Below the pieces are notes generated by a model, which had not been told where the DNA came from, did no database searches, and saw only the letters and a list, made by a program, of their open reading frames with translations. This document shows positions 61,301 through 64,000 of a stretch of DNA of 64,000 nucleotides, piece by piece. Origin of the DNA: Eubacteriales bacterium. GTDB lineage: Bacteria; Bacillota; Clostridia; Oscillospirales; Oscillospiraceae. The first letter of the stretch is position 1, and every line of letters starts with the position of its first letter. The translations under genes were made by a program, and so were the position numbers. The stretch is from NCBI GenBank assembly GCA_030536255.1, contig JAUNQI010000002.1, positions 62,001-126,000 of the forward strand, given 5' to 3'.

Positions 61301-61957
61301 TATATCCGAAAACAGCGCGTTTATGCATTTTGATGCCCATTTTTCAGGAAATGCATGACACTGCATTTTATCGTAAAGCTGAAGGACGAGAGCGGAAAGT
61401 CCGGAATCATCCCTACCGGAGCCTACAGAATTTAAGAGCTCCTCAAATCCGGGATAATCGCCCATATGTGCGTAACGATCATCAAGGATATCCGATATGG
61501 TTTCCTCTTTCATTGCCTGACTTCTCTCATCACTCATGATTTTGAAGTCTGGAGAAAGAGCGAGGTCAGGATTATGGCTGTTCTCCCTTAATATGGAGAG
61601 ACAGAAATGATGAATAGTTCCGATCTGTGCATTCCCAATCAGAGCCTGCTGTCTTCGGATATGTCTTTTATAGTCCGGGGAAGCATTCGGATCATTTTCT
61701 GCTGCGGCTGAGGCACGCATCAGCTCGTCCGTTATTCTGCTGCGAAGCTCACCGGCGGCAGCCTGAGTAAAGGTTATGATCACAAAGCGGTCTATGTCTG
61801 TATATCTGATGTGATCAGGTCCGCCCAGAACATACCGCATCAGTCGTTCTGTCAGAACTTTGGTTTTTCCGCTTCCTGCACCGGCGGACACAAGAACCGA
61901 ACAGCCGGAGATCTCAATTGCATCTTTTTGCGCAGCGGTAGGCGTGAATTCACCCAT
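58361..61957 (-). CDS. addA: ATP-dependent helicase/nuclease subunit AddA
   Basis: 1198 residues, full length. UvrD-type helicase with Q-motif (T-A-A-Q10) and Walker A S24-A-G-A-G-S-G-K-T32, motif II 'VDEYQDVSRVQ', motif VI 'LYVALTRPKEYLYI', and a C-terminal RecB-type nuclease domain with 'LVIVDYKTDQIS' as the active site. With AddB it resects double-strand breaks and recognises Chi in Firmicutes. The start overlaps the end of addB by 8 nt. Confidence 0.97.
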   Translation of the reverse strand: MGEFTPTAAQKDAIEISGCSVLVSAGAGSGKTKVLTERLMRYVLGGPDHIRYTDIDRFVIITFTQAAAGELRSRITDELMRASAAAENDPNASPDYKRHIRRQQALIGNAQIGTIHHFCLSILRENSHNPDLALSPDFKIMSDERSQAMKEETISDILDDRYAHMGDYPGFEELLNSVGSGRDDSGLSALVLQLYDKMQCHAFPEKWASKCINALFSDISDIGETPWGKEIINYAKSVTDFWISEMDRLIGLAVNQAGLSGKPVDNLSESAEGIRALSRCLSMGWDSAVNCPAPVFGRLTFPRNTDDPETIDIIRNRRNNCKDAIKKVSSLFVSDTEILKKELSKTAPEMKALLSLTTDFQNEFSRRKILAGYADYSDLEHKTASLLMDENEVPSSLAREIASRYTEIMVDEYQDVSRVQDAIFRAVSDNGNNLFMVGDVKQAIYRFRLADPEIFNEKYNSFTRFEKASGSMPRKILLRENFRSRNEILECANSVFSCCMSQALGDTDYNSDASLIYGSSAYSGAVPVPQLTVVKSETGKRELAEASYVAGIIENLIRSRTLISDGDTMRPAGYGDIAILLRTANSSGGIYRQELIRRGIPAMMSQGGGFFETREISLMFSLLKIMDNPHRDAELIAVLSSPIYGFTPDELALIRASGYSCDFWSALQSAAETVSVPEALKEKAVDFISEIRRFRTKLPDLTADQTVRMLITETRLQLIVSAMPDGEQRALNLERLITIGAAFENDGQHGLHRFILHLERLHEKDSEIPAVAGDSSAVKIVSIHKSKGLEYPIVFLCDAAHQFNMQDSAESVLVHPVLGLGPFITDPERRLRCPTLPRKAIALRIKREALSEEMRLLYVALTRPKEYLYITASSKDPEKEILDWRTAVAASGGKPEAEILSASRSYLGWLLAAAFADGEKNLKVNVFSCDNQSDSTAEIPDNRENDPEASSGSIFPDEAEEIRKKLEYVYPYEEITLLPSKVTATELKTLAHNQDPDASSLIKIFGKQKGSFRKPEFMKVSSNLTGAEKGIATHLVLQYINFEKGFRVDTVEEELNRLYSEGILSARQKDAVSTDSIVSLFSSSIGKRMAHADKVYREFRFSLLCDAEKIIGTGGNEQILLQGVVDCCFEESDGLVIVDYKTDQISSEEDLACKTELYSSQIKAYADALERILCKPVKEAVLYFLSARREISTEIRRA

Positions 61958-64000
61958 TTTGAACCTCCTCTCTGATCATATCCCATACATCAGATGTTTT
62001 TATCGAAAGAAGTCTGCGGAACTCCTCTCCGTTTTCACCGTCGGTAAATCCACAGATCCCTTTCATGTCGCAGTATTTGCAGGCAGTGCTGCTTCCGTAG
62101 TCATACGGATCCGCACTGATCAGACCGGAACAGATCTCTTCCGCCATTTCGCTCAGCCGCTTCTTTACATGTGTATACAGAAGCTCAATCTGCTCTATGG
62201 AAACAGAAGAATCACCAACCGGAAGACCATCCTTAAATTTCAGGGGGGAGTATACTGTCTCCGGTCCGGTTTCCCATGCGTCAGGGACCCCGTCAGAGCA
62301 GAGAACGATACCGCTGCATTTCAGTTTCTTTGCATGTTCGGAAGAAAGTTCCTCGTCGGAAAGATCCAGCTTTTCGGAGGAAATATACTGCCGGGATGCG
62401 GGAACATACATCACGCCTGCGGGAATCAGTGCCGTATCGGTGTCGAGTCCCAGCGCACAGGATGCTTCGTGGCTGCGGGAACAAATGACATAGAGGTAAA
62501 GAATAAGCTGCATGCTCATTCCGTACCAGATATCGGAAAGAGAAAAGGTCTTTTTCCCGGTTTTATAGTCAGCTATCCGGATATAAGTATTTTCTCCGCT
62601 TTCCCAGAGATCGATGCGGTCTGCTATTCCGGAAAGCTTTATTTCCGTTTTCCCATCAGGGGTTTCAAGCGAAATGGGGCTGAAGCCGGAAAAACTGAAT
62701 TCAAAAGCGCCGGGTTCAAATCTGGAATGCCGCAGCTCCCGGGCCATATCAACAGCGATACTAACGGTATCTTCTGCATAGCGGTGGAACAGATAAATAA
62801 AGCGTTCGTTTTTTCCGGAAAAACCGTTAAGATTTTCCTCTTCATACAAAGCAATATATTTTTTTGCGGTTTCTTCAACGAAGCTGTCAGAGACGGAGGG
62901 AAAACCTCCGCTGTTGCGAACTTCTTCTGCAGTATGCTGCAAAACATAGTGAGTAAATGTTCCCAGATCTGACGGAGAAAAATCAAGCTTTTTAAAAGGC
63001 TGGACCTTCAGCCCATATTGGGTAAAATATCCGTATTTGCACGAAAAGAACTTTTCCGCACGGGATGCGCTGATTCCGGGAGTCTTTCCATACAGATTTC
63101 TGATAGATTCAGAAGAAAGCTTACCTCTCGACCGTTCAGCCGCATTTTTTATACTTTCAAGTTTCCCTGGATACTCTGATTCGATATATCTGTAAAGAGT
63201 GTTGGATCTGCTTCCGTTACCGGACAAAGCAAGCTTCATTGCAGGCGTCAAAGCGGCTTCAGAAGCCTCTTCCCGGCTGAAAGGAATGACAGGAGCACCG
63301 AATAGTTTGGAGGCCCTTTCCATAATAAATGACGGGCAAGTCTCATTCCCGTCTTTATCCGTTACAGGACAGGAAATAATCAGCCGTTCTGAAGGGAGAG
63401 AGATACAGTTATAAATCAGAGAGTATTCCCTCCACATTTCATTTTCCTGCTTTTCTCCGATCTGTGTTCCAAGCATTTCAAGATCACTCAGCTCCGTTCT
63501 TGTGAAGAGTGATCCGCCGGAAGAGAAAGAAGGAATTCTATCCGAAGAGGCTCCGAGGACGATCAGATTTTTTATATTCCGTCTTCTCATCCTGTCGAAA
63601 TCTCCCGCAGATACACAGTCAAGAGATATCGGAATTACGCCTACATCATAGGTTGACAGCATATAGATAAACATCTCGGCGAATTTTTCCGAAGAGAGAG
63701 GCATATCGCTGAGAATCATGTAGGCCTGATCGATAGCTGTTATTACAGTATCCCACAATTGACGGTACGCTTCTGCTTCATATCTGCTTCCGGCTCCGGC
63801 AAGCTCATCTGCTCTGCTGTCCAGCTGTCCGGCGACATTCAGGCCTTCCAGAAATCCGTAAAGAGCCATGGCATGTCCGGACGCCGCAGCGGCGGACTGG
63901 GAAGCCTTTTCAAAGGCCAGCAGAGGAGCAGCGATCTGATGCCTGATAAAGTTAATTTTTTTTAGAATTTCATATGTTTCGTCCGTAAAATTTCGGTTGT
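61950..64000 (-). CDS. addB: ATP-dependent nuclease subunit AddB (5' end outside the window)
   Basis: C-terminal ~683 residues; the frame stays open from an internal Met at 63869 to the window edge at 64000, so the true start lies beyond. The RecB-type nuclease motif 'IADYKTGKKTFSLSDIWYGM' and the iron-sulfur cysteines 'CKYCDMKGICGF' near the C-terminus are visible, the latter typical of AddB. The helicase-like N-terminal half with a Walker A is not in view. Translationally coupled to addA by overlap. Confidence 0.95.
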   Translation of the reverse strand, partial: NRNFTDETYEILKKINFIRHQIAAPLLAFEKASQSAAAASGHAMALYGFLEGLNVAGQLDSRADELAGAGSRYEAEAYRQLWDTVITAIDQAYMILSDMPLSSEKFAEMFIYMLSTYDVGVIPISLDCVSAGDFDRMRRRNIKNLIVLGASSDRIPSFSSGGSLFTRTELSDLEMLGTQIGEKQENEMWREYSLIYNCISLPSERLIISCPVTDKDGNETCPSFIMERASKLFGAPVIPFSREEASEAALTPAMKLALSGNGSRSNTLYRYIESEYPGKLESIKNAAERSRGKLSSESIRNLYGKTPGISASRAEKFFSCKYGYFTQYGLKVQPFKKLDFSPSDLGTFTHYVLQHTAEEVRNSGGFPSVSDSFVEETAKKYIALYEEENLNGFSGKNERFIYLFHRYAEDTVSIAVDMARELRHSRFEPGAFEFSFSGFSPISLETPDGKTEIKLSGIADRIDLWESGENTYIRIADYKTGKKTFSLSDIWYGMSMQLILYLYVICSRSHEASCALGLDTDTALIPAGVMYVPASRQYISSEKLDLSDEELSSEHAKKLKCSGIVLCSDGVPDAWETGPETVYSPLKFKDGLPVGDSSVSIEQIELLYTHVKKRLSEMAEEICSGLISADPYDYGSSTACKYCDMKGICGFTDGENGEEFRRLLSIKTSDVWDMIREEVQNG

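Noticed and set aside
61860-62972. 370-residue + strand open frame across the addA/addB junction
   Set aside because: It is antisense to two well-supported, motif-bearing genes and has no ribosome site.
1-64000. CRISPR array, prophage or intact insertion sequence
   Set aside because: No regularly spaced direct repeats, transposase, integrase or phage structural genes were found.

Overview
The window reads as a stretch of a Gram-positive Clostridia chromosome, probably a gut-type Oscillospirales/Eubacteriales relative. Support: one uninterrupted S10-spc-alpha ribosomal superoperon in Firmicutes order with rpsD inside the alpha block, AddAB instead of RecBCD, zinc-type S14/S4/L31/Adk, a dgt-dnaG-rpoD macromolecular-synthesis operon, rubrerythrin, an HTH-AbrB regulator, and lipoproteins with Pro-Thr-Glu linkers. 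Assignment below class level is inference. No CRISPR array, rRNA, prophage or intact insertion sequence was seen.

Layout. 1-4191: a divergent lipoprotein (-), then a D-Ala-D-Ala carboxypeptidase, a NUDIX ADP-ribose pyrophosphatase and a biotin ligase (+). 4192-20222: the ribosomal superoperon rpsJ to rplQ with secY, adk, map, infA, rpmJ and rpoA. It starts at a near-consensus promoter with a roughly 190-nt leader ending in an intrinsic terminator (an apparent attenuator), and ends at a strong terminator. Four internal gaps (before rplC, rpsH, rpsM and rpoA) carry hairpins that look like ribosomal-protein autoregulatory sites. 20223-25411: a STAS-kinase fusion, a YugP-type membrane peptidase, a PgeF-type protein, an alpha/beta hydrolase, a nitroreductase-like protein, a repeat-rich spacer and tRNA-Ser(CGA). 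25412-34977: a ribbon-helix-helix protein, clpB, rubrerythrin, a DUF2007-like protein, the pgm-ylmH-trmL group (-), a galactokinase-like kinase and peptidase T.

34978-45041 is the most unusual part. Two envelope proteins on the + strand and two on the - strand belong to one family. They combine a tandem ~70-residue repeat, which I do not recognise, with internalin-like leucine-rich repeats. They flank a GMP synthase lacking its glutaminase domain, a DUF6020-like membrane protein and a GT2 glycosyltransferase.

45167-64000: a thioredoxin-reductase-like protein, an ABC exporter operon with its own HTH-AbrB regulator and dyad sites, an AraC regulator sharing overlapping promoters with a dicarboxylate/amino-acid symporter, then dapF-hflX-yigZ, dgt-dnaG-rpoD, rpmE, a candidate ~217-nt structured non-coding RNA on the - strand, and addA with a truncated addB running off the right edge.
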